Positions 1-7,204 are shown, numbered from the stretch's first letter. The stretch: 17,378 bases of DNA from a bacterium (GCA_030626045.1 DAOUPS010000010.1:1-17378); one strand, 5' to 3'. Made by a program: numbers and translations. Notes: generated by a model from the letters alone, not told the origin.

Positions 1-873
1 GGCGAATAAGGCTTGGTAGCGGGGAAAGCGAATATGCTTGTGATCCAAAAAAATAAGCAGCAAAAATAAAGTGAAAATAAGGCCGATTGACTCAATTCTA
101 ACAAACGGTGTAAGCGCCAGAGGGATAAACATCATCATGAAATTTATCCTGGTTTTATCTTTAAGATATTTGATAAGCAGATAAAGGGAGAACCAAATAA
201 GTGCACCAAAGAACAGTTCCGTGAGCGTGAACTTGTAGAAAAGGGTGATCGGCAGAAGCGACGCAAAAAGTGCAAGGCCAATCACAGGGAATTTTTTTGA
301 TCGGGAATAATTTTTGGCGATAAGATAAAGTGAAAAGAGAAAAGTAACGAAAGGAAAGAAATTAGCCAGTGGTAGTCCTTTTATTCCGAATAGTTGCGCA
401 AAGATCGCTGTCCAACTTGAATATCCGGGAAGAAATTGTGAATGCAAGAGTCCTTCGGAGGTATAGTAAAATCCCGGGAAATTAAGCGCTTTTCCTTTTC
501 CATAAATTTTAAAAAATTCCTCGACAAGAATATTCGAGTGGTCAAGCGAATGGCTGTTGGCGATCATTAAAGCTGATGTGGCCAGCGAACCTTCATCACG
601 GCCGCCGAATATGGTCGGGGTCGTAAAGATAGATAAAGTAATTCCCAAAACGATCAAACCGGACAGAACACACAAATCAAATCGGGGCATGGCGGCAATA
701 GCCAGCCATTTTTTGGCGGCAAGAATGATCATCGCAATACCTAAAACTACCAGCCAAAGAACAAGAAGTTCAAGAAAGAATATTTTAGCCACTGCAAGAA
801 TAAGAGCGAATATGGCGGTGATGATCCACGCAAAAGAGCCAAGCTCAAACACCGTTAATTTTAGCTGTTTCAT
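1..873 (-). CDS. GT-C / GT39-like membrane glycosyltransferase, C-terminus cut by window edge
   Basis: Reading the minus strand from the ATG at 873-871 gives 291 codons without a stop, leaving the window at base 1. An in-frame TAA lies five codons upstream (888-886) with no start codon between, so the start is well fixed. The protein is very hydrophobic: membrane segments at about residues 14-30, 34-53 and 67-83, then a first outer loop with GGRDEG (residues 90-95), then at least four more helices. An acidic Asp/Glu pair in the first outer loop is the usual catalytic site of GT-C enzymes, which move sugars from polyprenyl-phosphate donors (GT39/PMT/ArnT group). It probably acts in cell-surface glycan or protein glycosylation; donor and acceptor cannot be read. 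It is divergent from a sugar nucleotidyltransferase gene, which fits a glycan role. Could also be a related uncharacterised polytopic protein. Confidence 0.75.
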   Translation of the reverse strand, partial: MKQLKLTVFELGSFAWIITAIFALILAVAKIFFLELLVLWLVVLGIAMIILAAKKWLAIAAMPRFDLCVLSGLIVLGITLSIFTTPTIFGGRDEGSLATSALMIANSHSLDHSNILVEEFFKIYGKGKALNFPGFYYTSEGLLHSQFLPGYSSWTAIFAQLFGIKGLPLANFFPFVTFLFSLYLIAKNYSRSKKFPVIGLALFASLLPITLFYKFTLTELFFGALIWFSLYLLIKYLKDKTRINFMMMFIPLALTPFVRIESIGLIFTLFLLLIFLDHKHIRFPRYQALFA

Positions 874-909
874 GAAGTCCGGGAGTTAGAGTGCAAATTA
901 GCCAATTTC

Positions 910-938
910 ATTATAGGTTTTATACCGCAAAGAAACAA
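910..938 (-). promoter_or_regulatory. Sigma70-type promoter for the leftward membrane protein
   Basis: On the minus strand, TTGTTT (938-933) and TATAAT (915-910) are separated by exactly 17 bp. This would start transcription about 30 nt before the ATG at 873. The -10 is a perfect consensus and the -35 matches at three of six positions (TTG). Sequence match only. Confidence 0.45.
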
Positions 939-995
939 GATGTCCAACGCGTATCTTATCTTATACAGGTTACTACATTCAAGCTACATTCACAA

Positions 996-1025
996 TTAGA
1001 CAACTTAAAAACTTTAAGATATTAT
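996..1025 (+). promoter_or_regulatory. Sigma70-like promoter for the nucleotidyltransferase gene
   Basis: TTAGAC (996-1001), an 18-bp spacer, and TATTAT (1020-1025) lie in the divergent intergenic region. The spacer holds a perfect 6-bp dyad, CTTAAA-AAC-TTTAAG (1004-1018), which may be chance in AT-rich DNA or a regulator site. Confidence 0.35.
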
Positions 1026-1044
1026 AGGTATTGTTTGATACTTA
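1025..1044 (+). promoter_or_regulatory. Short hairpin just before the nucleotidyltransferase start
   Basis: TAGGTAT (1025-1031) pairs with ATACTTA (1038-1044) over 7 bp, with one G-U pair and loop TGTTTG. It ends 13 nt before the ATG at 1058 (7 nt before the ATG at 1052). It overlaps the proposed -10 by one base, so it would be in the transcript only if a different start site is used. Weak alone; listed because other genes here show the same arrangement. Confidence 0.25.
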
Positions 1045-1057
1045 AGACAAAATGCTT

Positions 1058-1753
1058 ATGCAACTTGTCATCCTGGCTGCTGGGAGAGGGATCAGAATGA
1101 TGCCTATCACAAAAAAAATTCCGAAACCGATGATGCTGTTGAAAGGAAAGCCGAAACTCGAATATACTTTGAGATCATTGCCTGAAGAAATCGACGAAAT
1201 AATAATCGTCGTGAATTATCTTGGCGAACAGATCAAGGATTACTTTGGCAACTCATTTAAGGGGAAGCGAATTATGTATGTCAAACAGCGTCAGTTAAAC
1301 GGAACGGGAGGTGCGCTGCACTTTTGCAAGGATTATTTAAATGATCGGTTCATGGTGATGATGGGCGATGACCTGTATGGCAAGAATGATATTAAACAAA
1401 TGGCCAAGCATGATCTGGCCATTTTGACGAAAGAAGTCGATGATGTGTCACGATTCGGAAGAGTGCTGGTGGATAAAAATAATTATTTCTGTGGGATCAT
1501 TGAAAATAAAAATGTTGATCAAAATGCCAAGCACAATGGCGCGAATCTTGTTAATACAGCGCTTTACACGCTAGATAAGCGTTTCTTTGACTATCCTCTT
1601 GTGCCGATCTCGGATACTGAATATGGCTTGCCGCAGACATTGGCAGTAATGGTCAATGAACACGAAATTAAGATTGAGAGGGCGGGTTTGTGGATTCCAC
1701 TGGGAGATGCCAGTGATATTGCTATCGCGGAGAAACATCTGAGCTCATTCTAA
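1058..1753 (+). CDS. Sugar-phosphate nucleotidyltransferase (NTP_transferase family)
   Basis: This 231-aa protein has the NDP-sugar pyrophosphorylase signature near its N-terminus: ILAAGRGIRMMP followed by a Lys-Pro-rich segment (KKIPKP), which binds the NTP and Mg. MMGDD near residue 100 is the metal-binding Asp region, and GDASDIAIAEKHL closes the domain. Such enzymes join a sugar-1-phosphate to an NTP, releasing pyrophosphate, in the cytoplasm. The length covers only the catalytic Rossmann-like domain; there is no left-handed beta-helix, so it is not a GlmU-type bifunctional enzyme. It could be UTP-glucose-1-P, GDP-mannose or dTDP-glucose type; the sequence does not settle this. The start at 1058 places ILAAG at residues 5-9, the usual family spacing. 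An ATG two codons upstream (1052) is also possible. Neither has an SD. Confidence 0.85.
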   Translation: MQLVILAAGRGIRMMPITKKIPKPMMLLKGKPKLEYTLRSLPEEIDEIIIVVNYLGEQIKDYFGNSFKGKRIMYVKQRQLNGTGGALHFCKDYLNDRFMVMMGDDLYGKNDIKQMAKHDLAILTKEVDDVSRFGRVLVDKNNYFCGIIENKNVDQNAKHNGANLVNTALYTLDKRFFDYPLVPISDTEYGLPQTLAVMVNEHEIKIERAGLWIPLGDASDIAIAEKHLSSF

Positions 1754-1767
1754 ATTTATCTTTAAGA

Positions 1768-1815
1768 TGGGATTGTTTCCCTTGCCTTTCGCGAAAAGCG
1801 GGGGAGACAATTCCA
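1768..1815. repeat. 48-nt near-perfect inverted repeat
   Basis: The sequence folds about a centre between 1791 and 1792 into 24 consecutive opposed positions with a single C-A mismatch and four G-U pairs. The core is the perfect palindrome TTTCGCGAAA (1787-1796). It begins 14 nt after the stop of the nucleotidyltransferase gene and ends 10 nt before the ATG at 1826, so it fills most of the intergenic gap. No T-run follows either arm, so it is not a standard intrinsic terminator. Candidates are an RNA hairpin controlling the next gene, an RNase III-type processing site, or a small mobile palindromic repeat. Confidence 0.85.
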
Positions 1816-1825
1816 AGATACTGAA

Positions 1826-3091
1826 ATGAAATATGTGTTGCGCCAATTTTTTACAGTTTCATTATTGAGCATCCTATCCAGTGCTCTATTCTTCATGTCC
1901 GACGCTGAAAGCGCCGAACCTGAATTATTTGAAGTAAATCCGGTTCGTGTCTATATTTTTTACTCCGCGGGGTGTCCTCATTGCCGTGCCGAGATTGCTT
2001 TTTTGGAGGAAATAGAAAAAATGCTTCCCCATGTTGATATTGTTAAACTCAAAGAATCTGAAAGTTTTCAAAATCAGAGCATCTACATAAATGTCATCAA
2101 GCATTACGAACTTAAAGGTGCGGTGCCCACGACAATCATTGGTGATCAGCCTATAGTCGGTTTTGATAATGAAGATGGCACCGGACAGAAGTTGTTGTCG
2201 TATATCTCAATGTGTACTGTTAACTCATGTGATAGCTGGGTGGACGGAATTTTTAAGAAAGAAAGTCCCTCCAAAATGGAGAAGATCAAAGTCGAAGAAA
2301 AAGTACTGGACATACTTGATATTCATAGGGAAGATTCTTCACAACGTATGATTGCTGATAACATGCAGGGATCAGATTCAACTACTGTAAGGGCGTTTGG
2401 CAGAGAAGTTCATCTTAGCGGTGACGCATCAATTTATATGCTGGGTGTTGTGCTGGGATTGGCTGACGGAGTTAACCCTTGCATGTTCGCGGTGTTATTG
2501 TTTCTTTTAACTTATCTTTTGGCAATCGGCTCCAGAAAGCGTGCTCTAAAAGCCGGAATTGTTTTTTCGCTGACAACATTTGTTGTTTATTTTCTGTTCA
2601 TGTTTGGCCTTATTAAAGTTGTTGATGTCCTTAATATTGCATACTGGTTGCGAATCACGGTAATTTGGCTTTCTCTTATCGTTGGAATTATTATGATAAA
2701 GGATTTTTTTATCTATGGAAAATGGGTTTCACTTGATATTCCCAAGCGGTTCAGACCGATGCTTCACACCTTAATTGAAAAAGGCACTTTACCTAGTGCT
2801 ATTGTCTTGGCTTTGTTCGCAGGCATTGTTGAACTACCTTGTACATCAGGACTTCCATTAGCATACGTTGCAACACTTACAAGTCGTGAACTGAATCCAT
2901 TTTGGTATCTTATTCTATATAATTTGTTTTTCGTGCTGCCGTTGCTTACTATTATCTTCTTCGTTTCATCTGCGAGGATAAATGTTGATCAAATCGAGCA
3001 AAAACGCGTGCAATTTAAAAAATATATGCGGCTTGTGGCTGGTATCTTGCTGATATTTTTAGCTATTGCGTTGTGGAGAAACTGGTTGTAA
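1826..3091 (+). CDS. Thioredoxin-domain / CcdA-DsbD-like transmembrane thiol reductase fusion
   Basis: This 421-aa fusion has an N-terminal signal or anchor helix (about 8-24). A thioredoxin-fold domain (about 38-145) follows, with redox motif CPHC (50-53), a VPTT cis-Pro loop (P101), and a further Cys pair C130/C135. A linker of about 55 residues leads to a six-helix CcdA/DsbD-like membrane domain (about 203-420). Its two conserved motifs are NPC (C219) and ELPC (C339), the Cys pair that in DsbD/CcdA passes electrons from cytoplasmic thioredoxin across the membrane. The likely role is supplying reducing power to, or isomerising, disulfides outside the membrane, with acceptor and donor modules in one chain. 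The closest known plan is DsbD, but here the thioredoxin domain is N-terminal. No SD is visible. Its natural substrate is unknown; the DUF3048 protein in this window has six outer-side cysteines. Confidence 0.85.
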   Translation: MKYVLRQFFTVSLLSILSSALFFMSDAESAEPELFEVNPVRVYIFYSAGCPHCRAEIAFLEEIEKMLPHVDIVKLKESESFQNQSIYINVIKHYELKGAVPTTIIGDQPIVGFDNEDGTGQKLLSYISMCTVNSCDSWVDGIFKKESPSKMEKIKVEEKVLDILDIHREDSSQRMIADNMQGSDSTTVRAFGREVHLSGDASIYMLGVVLGLADGVNPCMFAVLLFLLTYLLAIGSRKRALKAGIVFSLTTFVVYFLFMFGLIKVVDVLNIAYWLRITVIWLSLIVGIIMIKDFFIYGKWVSLDIPKRFRPMLHTLIEKGTLPSAIVLALFAGIVELPCTSGLPLAYVATLTSRELNPFWYLILYNLFFVLPLLTIIFFVSSARINVDQIEQKRVQFKKYMRLVAGILLIFLAIALWRNWL

Positions 3092-3149
3092 CTATGACTT
3101 TGCTCTAAAATGTTTATTTATTCAGCATGTTTAAGAAAAGGTTTTGAAG

Positions 3150-3178
3150 TTGGCAAAGTGACTAAAACAAGCTATAAT
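3150..3178 (+). promoter_or_regulatory. Strong sigma70-type promoter upstream of ftsA
   Basis: TTGGCA (3150-3155), a 17-bp spacer, and TATAAT (3173-3178): eleven of twelve consensus positions match. The predicted start near 3185 gives a leader of roughly 135 nt. The rest of the 3092-3322 gap holds only the hairpin before the start codon. Confidence 0.65.
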
Positions 3179-3282
3179 CATAGAAGATTGTTTACTAGTT
3201 GGTTTTATTGGCAAAAATGGGTAATTTTTAATAGGAATTAGCTTAGGAGTAATTTGGTATATAGAAGAATGAAGCAAGAACT

Positions 3283-3308
3283 GCATTTACGTTTATGAAC
3301 GCAGATGC
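3283..3308 (+). promoter_or_regulatory. Hairpin in the ftsA leader covering the upstream ATG
   Basis: GCATTTACGTT (3283-3293) pairs with AACGCAGATGC (3298-3308) around loop TATG, 11 positions with one A-C mismatch and one G-U pair. The arm includes the ATG at 3305-3307. This argues that translation starts at the next in-frame ATG, 3323, after an A-rich single-stranded spacer. Confidence 0.5.
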
Positions 3309-3322
3309 TGATAAAAAACAAA

Positions 3323-4600
3323 ATGCTTAAAAACGAATACATCATTGCCATTGATATAGGGTCGTCGCATATTCGAACAGTAGTTGCGCAGATTATCCCT
3401 CAAGAAGAAAATAAGCCGCGAATTGTTGGGGTCGGAGTTGTGCCGTCCAGCGGTATTCGCAGAGGCGTTGTTGCCGATATTGAAGAGGTAACCGAATCAA
3501 TTGCGAGATCGATAGAAGATGTGCAGCGAAATTCAGGTGTGAAAGTTGAAAATGCATACGTTTCGGTTGGAGGGGCTCATATTGAATCCACTGAGACAAA
3601 GGGAGTAATTGCCGTTGGAATGGTAAATGGGGAAGTGTCGTCGGAAGATATTGAACGTGTAACGGAAGCTGCACAAGCGATAAATTTGCCGCCAAACAAA
3701 GAGATTTTACATCTCGTACCGCAAAGTTATTGCCTTGATGACCAGGAAAATATTAAGGATCCGCTTGGTATGATCGGTGTTCGTCTTGAAGTTCAAGGCC
3801 TTATTATTTTTGGATCTACCTCGCACATTCGAAACATTACAAAATGTGTGAATAATAATGGGATCGAAGTTGAAGGATTTGTGATCTCTCCGCTGGCCGC
3901 CGCAAAAGCAGTGTTAAACAAGCGCCAAAAGGAACTTGGGGTCGTGTGCATTGACATTGGCAGTGGGACAACTTCACTGGCGGTATATGAAGAACGAGAA
4001 TTGATCCATATTGCCGTCTTACCGATTGGCGCCGGGCATATAACCAATGATATTGCCATTGGTTTGCGGACTTCCATCGATGTTGCCGAAAAAGTAAAAT
4101 TGAAGTACGGATCAGCTCTCTCGAATGAAATTTCCAAAAAAGACCAGATTGATCTGGCTGATTTTGATCCCAATGAAGAGGGAATGATTTCTCGGAAGCA
4201 TGTCGCTGAAATTATTGAGGCAAGATTGGAGGAAATATTTTACATGGTTGAGAAGGAATTAAAAAAGATAAATCGTAGCGCACTACTTCCAGCCGGTGCG
4301 GTTTTAACGGGCGGTGGAGCGTGCATGCAAGGCTCCATCGATCTTGCCAAGGACATTCTTAAATTACCGGTGCAAACGGGATTTCCAGTTGAATTATCCG
4401 GTTTGATCGATAAAGTCGACAGCCCGGTATTTTCGGTAACTATCGGCATGATATTATGGGTTCTTGAAGATCCTGTTGCGATGGCAAATAATAGAAGAAC
4501 ATCAAATATTTTTTCGAAAAAAGACTTGATATCAAAAATGTCATCAATAAAAGGGGATGCACAGACAATAAAAAAATGGTTTGGGAAGTTTTTACCATAA
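3323..4600 (+). CDS. ftsA: Cell division protein FtsA
   Basis: The protein is 425 aa and actin-like. The phosphate-1 motif is AIDIGSS near residue 9, phosphate-2 is CIDIGSGTTS in the middle, and the adenosine motif LTGGGACM is near residue 330. The SHS2/1C insertion that distinguishes FtsA from other actin relatives lies between the first two. The C-terminus ends in IKKWFGKFLP, a typical amphipathic membrane-targeting helix. FtsA polymerises on the inner face of the membrane, binds the C-terminal tail of FtsZ and recruits later divisome proteins. It sits directly before ftsZ, the usual order, but a separate promoter lies between them. Starting at 3305 would add six residues (MLIKNK) and place the start codon inside a hairpin, so 3323 is preferred. 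No SD precedes either. Confidence 0.95.
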   Translation: MLKNEYIIAIDIGSSHIRTVVAQIIPQEENKPRIVGVGVVPSSGIRRGVVADIEEVTESIARSIEDVQRNSGVKVENAYVSVGGAHIESTETKGVIAVGMVNGEVSSEDIERVTEAAQAINLPPNKEILHLVPQSYCLDDQENIKDPLGMIGVRLEVQGLIIFGSTSHIRNITKCVNNNGIEVEGFVISPLAAAKAVLNKRQKELGVVCIDIGSGTTSLAVYEERELIHIAVLPIGAGHITNDIAIGLRTSIDVAEKVKLKYGSALSNEISKKDQIDLADFDPNEEGMISRKHVAEIIEARLEEIFYMVEKELKKINRSALLPAGAVLTGGGACMQGSIDLAKDILKLPVQTGFPVELSGLIDKVDSPVFSVTIGMILWVLEDPVAMANNRRTSNIFSKKDLISKMSSIKGDAQTIKKWFGKFLP

Positions 4601-4651
4601 AAGTGAACATTTCTAAAGTATTAATTTCTTAAATTCCTTAACTTGATTTTC

Positions 4652-4680
4652 TTGACTTATTGTGGCATTGTTGGTAAAGT
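4652..4680 (+). promoter_or_regulatory. Extended -10 promoter upstream of ftsZ
   Basis: TTGACT (4652-4657), a 17-bp spacer, and TAAAGT (4675-4680), with TGG immediately before the -10 giving an extended -10. It lies in the 154-bp ftsA-ftsZ gap, so ftsZ can be expressed apart from ftsA. A weak GATATT/AATATC dyad (4710-4733) follows. Confidence 0.5.
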
Positions 4681-4754
4681 AGACCACTGTTTAAGATTTG
4701 GAAATAGCGATATTCATTTTTTACGAAATATCATAAAATAATAGGATAACATTC

Positions 4755-5999
4755 ATGGCTGAAGTAAAACCAGAAATAGAAACATTTGCCCGAATAAAAG
4801 TTGTTGGAGTCGGTGGTTCGGGTGGAAACGCAATAAGCCGGATGATTGAGCGCAAACTCAAAGGAATTGAATTTGTCGCAATAAATTCTGACGCGCAAGA
4901 CCTTCATCATAGCAGAGCAGGCGAAAAGATACATATTGGTAAAAATCTTACTCGGGGCCTTGGTTCAGGAATGAATCCGGAAATTGGCCGTCAAGCGGCA
5001 GAAGAAAATCGTGATGAAATACAGGAAGTTCTCAAAGGAACAGATATGGCGTTTATTGTATATGGAATGGGAGGAGGGACTGGGTCAGGAGCAGGGCCAA
5101 TTATTGCCGAAGCGGCGAAAGAAGCAGGTGCGTTAACTGTTGGAGTAGTAACCTTGCCATTTTCTTTTGAAGGAAAGCAACGCGCCGCAATTGCTGAAGA
5201 GTCTATGGAGCACTTAAAAGATAGAGTAGATACTCTTATTACGGTTCAGAATGATAAACTCCTCCAGGTTATTGACAGAAATACTTCTCTCGTTAATGCA
5301 TTTCGAATTGTCGATGATGTTTTGCGGCAAGGCGTTCAGGGAATATCGGATCTAATCACCAAACCGGGGATAGTAAATGTTGATTTTGCGGATATTAACG
5401 CGGTGATGCAGGATAGTGGAAGTGCGTTAATGGGTGTTGGCATTGCCAGTGGCGAGAATAGAGCGATTGCAGCCGCAAAATCTGCTATCAATTCACCTTT
5501 GCTTGATATCTCAATAGATGGCGCTAAAGGAGTATTGTTTAATATCAGCGGCGGCGAAGATCTGACAATGATGGAAGTAAATGAAGCGGCAGGTGTTATA
5601 ACGGAGAATGTAGATTCAAATGCCCGAATTATTTTCGGTGCTTCTTCTGATGAAACAGCCACAAAGAAAGGAGAGATCAAAGTTACTGTTGTTGCAACAG
5701 GATTTGATTATAGCGTACCAACACAAACATCTATTAAACGATCAGAAAAGAGAATTCGACTCGAATCGGAAGATGTATTGTCAAACAAGGACGATACCGC
5801 CAAAATTCTTTCTTCCAATGATTTTGAGGAGAAAAAGAAAGAAGGAAAGAAAAAGCGTGACACAATGTTTTTTGATGATGAGGTGTCTGTAAACACAGCG
5901 CCAATGATTACTTCAACGGATGAAACGGATAAGGATGATAAGGATGTCGATGATGATTTAGAGATTCCGGCGTTTATTCGTAAAAAATTGGGTAAGTGA
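4755..5999 (+). CDS. ftsZ: Cell division GTPase FtsZ
   Basis: This 414-aa tubulin-fold GTPase forms the Z-ring. The N-terminal nucleotide loop is GVGGSGGNA (residues 18-26), the tubulin signature GGGTGSG is at 106-112, and the T7 loop that completes the next subunit's active site reads NVDFADINAVM. The globular core ends near residue 320. A variable linker follows, strongly charged: first Lys/Glu-rich, then Asp-rich. It ends in DLEIPAFIRKKLGK, the conserved tail that binds FtsA and other partners. The presence of both FtsA and this tail suggests a standard FtsA-anchored Z-ring. A weak SD, AGGA (4743-4746), lies 8 nt before the ATG. The TGA stop shows that UGA is not recoded. Confidence 0.98.
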   Translation: MAEVKPEIETFARIKVVGVGGSGGNAISRMIERKLKGIEFVAINSDAQDLHHSRAGEKIHIGKNLTRGLGSGMNPEIGRQAAEENRDEIQEVLKGTDMAFIVYGMGGGTGSGAGPIIAEAAKEAGALTVGVVTLPFSFEGKQRAAIAEESMEHLKDRVDTLITVQNDKLLQVIDRNTSLVNAFRIVDDVLRQGVQGISDLITKPGIVNVDFADINAVMQDSGSALMGVGIASGENRAIAAAKSAINSPLLDISIDGAKGVLFNISGGEDLTMMEVNEAAGVITENVDSNARIIFGASSDETATKKGEIKVTVVATGFDYSVPTQTSIKRSEKRIRLESEDVLSNKDDTAKILSSNDFEEKKKEGKKKRDTMFFDDEVSVNTAPMITSTDETDKDDKDVDDDLEIPAFIRKKLGK

Positions 6000-6054
6000 T
6001 TTTGGGAGCAGAAACCAGTCTTTTGCAGTGAGTGAAATATAGTATACTCGAAAG

Positions 6055-6082
6055 TTGACTTTTTAAAGAATTGCGATACACT
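6055..6082 (+). promoter_or_regulatory. Candidate promoter for rpsL-rpsG
   Basis: TTGACT (6055-6060), a 16-bp spacer, and TACACT (6077-6082). The predicted leader would be about 170 nt. The position before the ribosomal protein genes and the good hexamers support it; the 16-bp spacer is slightly short. Confidence 0.4.
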
Positions 6083-6151
6083 TAATAAAGTCTTTGGATG
6101 ATTGGCCTTTAGTGCTTGCTTAAGTAGATGTGCCAAGGATTTGGGCGGAGG

Positions 6152-6180
6152 CTTCACTTTATTGAAGAAACGGTTCCGTT
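6152..6180 (+). other. Two small tandem dyads in the rpsL leader
   Basis: CTTCA-CTTTAT-TGAAG (6152-6167) is directly followed by AACGG-TT-CCGTT (6169-6180). Both arms are perfect, 5 bp each. They could be part of a folded leader that binds a ribosomal protein or may be chance; no known leader family is recognised. Confidence 0.25.
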
Positions 6181-6261
6181 ATGTATATGAGTGCACGGAG
6201 CTTTGTTTTTTTAAGGGGAATGGCTTTTTAGTATACATTTAATATTTTAAGTTTAGGAATA

Positions 6262-6690
6262 GTGCCAACAATTAATCAAATTAAACGAAAAAGAAGAAAA
6301 TTTGTAGAAAAGAAAGCAAAATCTCCTGCGCTTACGTTTGGATTCAATTCAATAAAGAACAAGCCGGTTGATTATAAGGCGCCTTTCAAAAGAGGTGTTT
6401 GTGTGAAGGTGGGCACAACCACGCCAAAGAAACCAAACTCTGCATTGCGAAAGATTGCACGCGTAAAGCTAACAAACGGCATGGAAGTAACAGCTTATAT
6501 TCCAGGCATTGGCCACAATCTCCAAGAGCACTCGATTGTTATTATTCGAGGCGGAAGAGTGCCGGATCTGCCTGGTGTCCGATATCATGTTGTTCGCGGA
6601 GTTCTTGATTCAGCCGGCGTAGTGGATCGTTCAAAAAGCCGATCAAAGTATGGCGCCAAAAAGCCTAAAAAAGCGAATAAAAAAAACTAG
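6262..6690 (+). CDS. rpsL: 30S ribosomal protein S12
   Basis: This 142-aa protein begins at a GTG codon; the start is fixed by the invariant family N-terminus MPTINQ. The decoding-centre segment TTTPKKPNSALRK (52-64) is intact, including the lysines equivalent to E. coli K42/K43. The 84-90 stretch GHNLQEH and the loop GGRVPDLPGVRYH follow. At residue 101 the loop has Pro where E. coli has Lys87; the neighbouring Asp102 (E. coli Asp88) is kept. Compared with E. coli S12 (124 aa) there is an insert around residues 25-40, also present in Bacillus-type S12, and a short Lys/Asn-rich tail. S12 sits at the decoding site and monitors codon-anticodon fit. The gene is 18 nt upstream of rpsG in the same unit. 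Confidence 0.98.
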   Translation: MPTINQIKRKRRKFVEKKAKSPALTFGFNSIKNKPVDYKAPFKRGVCVKVGTTTPKKPNSALRKIARVKLTNGMEVTAYIPGIGHNLQEHSIVIIRGGRVPDLPGVRYHVVRGVLDSAGVVDRSKSRSKYGAKKPKKANKKN

Positions 6691-6708
6691 GAAGTAAATA
6701 TATAAGAC

Positions 6709-7176
6709 ATGGCAAGAAAAAAGCGGGTTCATAGAAAATATTGGAAACCAGACGTAGAATATAATTCACTGCTTGTCGGCCGTTTTATCGGTCATCTGAC
6801 AATGAGTGGCAAAAGATCGGTTGCGGAGACAATCGTGTATGAATCTTTCGATATCATTCACACAAAAACCAAAAAGGGTGGTCTTAATACCTTCGAACAA
6901 GCCTTGAAGAATGTATCTCCTCTTATGGAGCTCAAGAGCCGTCGTATTGGCGGTTCCAATTACCAAGTACCGATACCGGTTGCCGGTGATCGGAGGGCTA
7001 CTATTGCAATGCGCTGGATAATAAACGCGTCACGGGCTCGCAAAGGGGAAAAGATGGCAATACGGCTGGCTGAAGAATTTATTGACGCATCTGAAAAGAA
7101 AGGATCGGCGATCAGAAAACGAGAGGATACACATCGGATGGCTGAAGCAAATAAAGCGTTTGCGCATTTTGCATAA
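6709..7176 (+). CDS. rpsG: 30S ribosomal protein S7
   Basis: This 155-aa protein of normal family length opens MARKKRVHRKYWKPD and contains YNSLLVGRFIGHLTMSGK, the GGSNYQVPIPV segment and the RWIINASRARKG segment typical of S7. S7 binds the 3' domain of 16S rRNA, starts head assembly of the small subunit and contacts tRNA at the E site. The rpsL-rpsG gap is only 18 nt. The roughly 100-nt intercistronic S7-binding site used for autoregulation in E. coli is therefore absent, so any feedback must use another site. AGGAAG overlaps the rpsL stop, about 14 nt before the ATG, too far for a normal SD. Confidence 0.97.
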   Translation: MARKKRVHRKYWKPDVEYNSLLVGRFIGHLTMSGKRSVAETIVYESFDIIHTKTKKGGLNTFEQALKNVSPLMELKSRRIGGSNYQVPIPVAGDRRATIAMRWIINASRARKGEKMAIRLAEEFIDASEKKGSAIRKREDTHRMAEANKAFAHFA

Positions 7177-7204
7177 AAACAAATCTTACAGAGGGTTTGT
7201 TTTT
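7175..7204 (+). terminator. Intrinsic terminator after rpsG
   Basis: AAAAACAAATCT (7175-7186), loop TACAGA, and GGGTTTGTTTTT (7193-7204) form 12 pairs (two G-U). The descending arm itself ends in a T-run. It overlaps the rpsG stop codon by two bases and would end the rpsL-rpsG transcript. The A-tract/T-tract symmetry could also allow use from the other strand. Confidence 0.65.

Noticed and set aside
557..889. 110-codon plus-strand frame at the left end
   Set aside because: It lies opposite the clearly membrane-like minus-strand gene (1-873), has a low-complexity basic translation and no family resemblance; it is a shadow frame.
891..1100. 69-codon plus-strand frame overlapping the nucleotidyltransferase start
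   Set aside because: It covers the divergent promoter region and runs out of frame into the real gene. Its translation has no recognisable features.
6029..6048. TATACT (6043-6048) as the rpsL -10
   Set aside because: The nearest -35-like hexamer (TTGCAG, 6023-6028) is only 14 bp away, too close for a sigma70 promoter; the pair at 6055-6082 fits better.
5708..6157. 149-codon minus-strand frame across the ftsZ 3' end
   Set aside because: Mostly antisense to the FtsZ linker; the Ser/Phe-rich translation is the complement of Lys/Glu/Asp-rich codons.
6322..6384. Insertion in S12 relative to E. coli as a novel feature
   Set aside because: Bacillus-type S12 has a similar insert at the same place, so it is a common variant.
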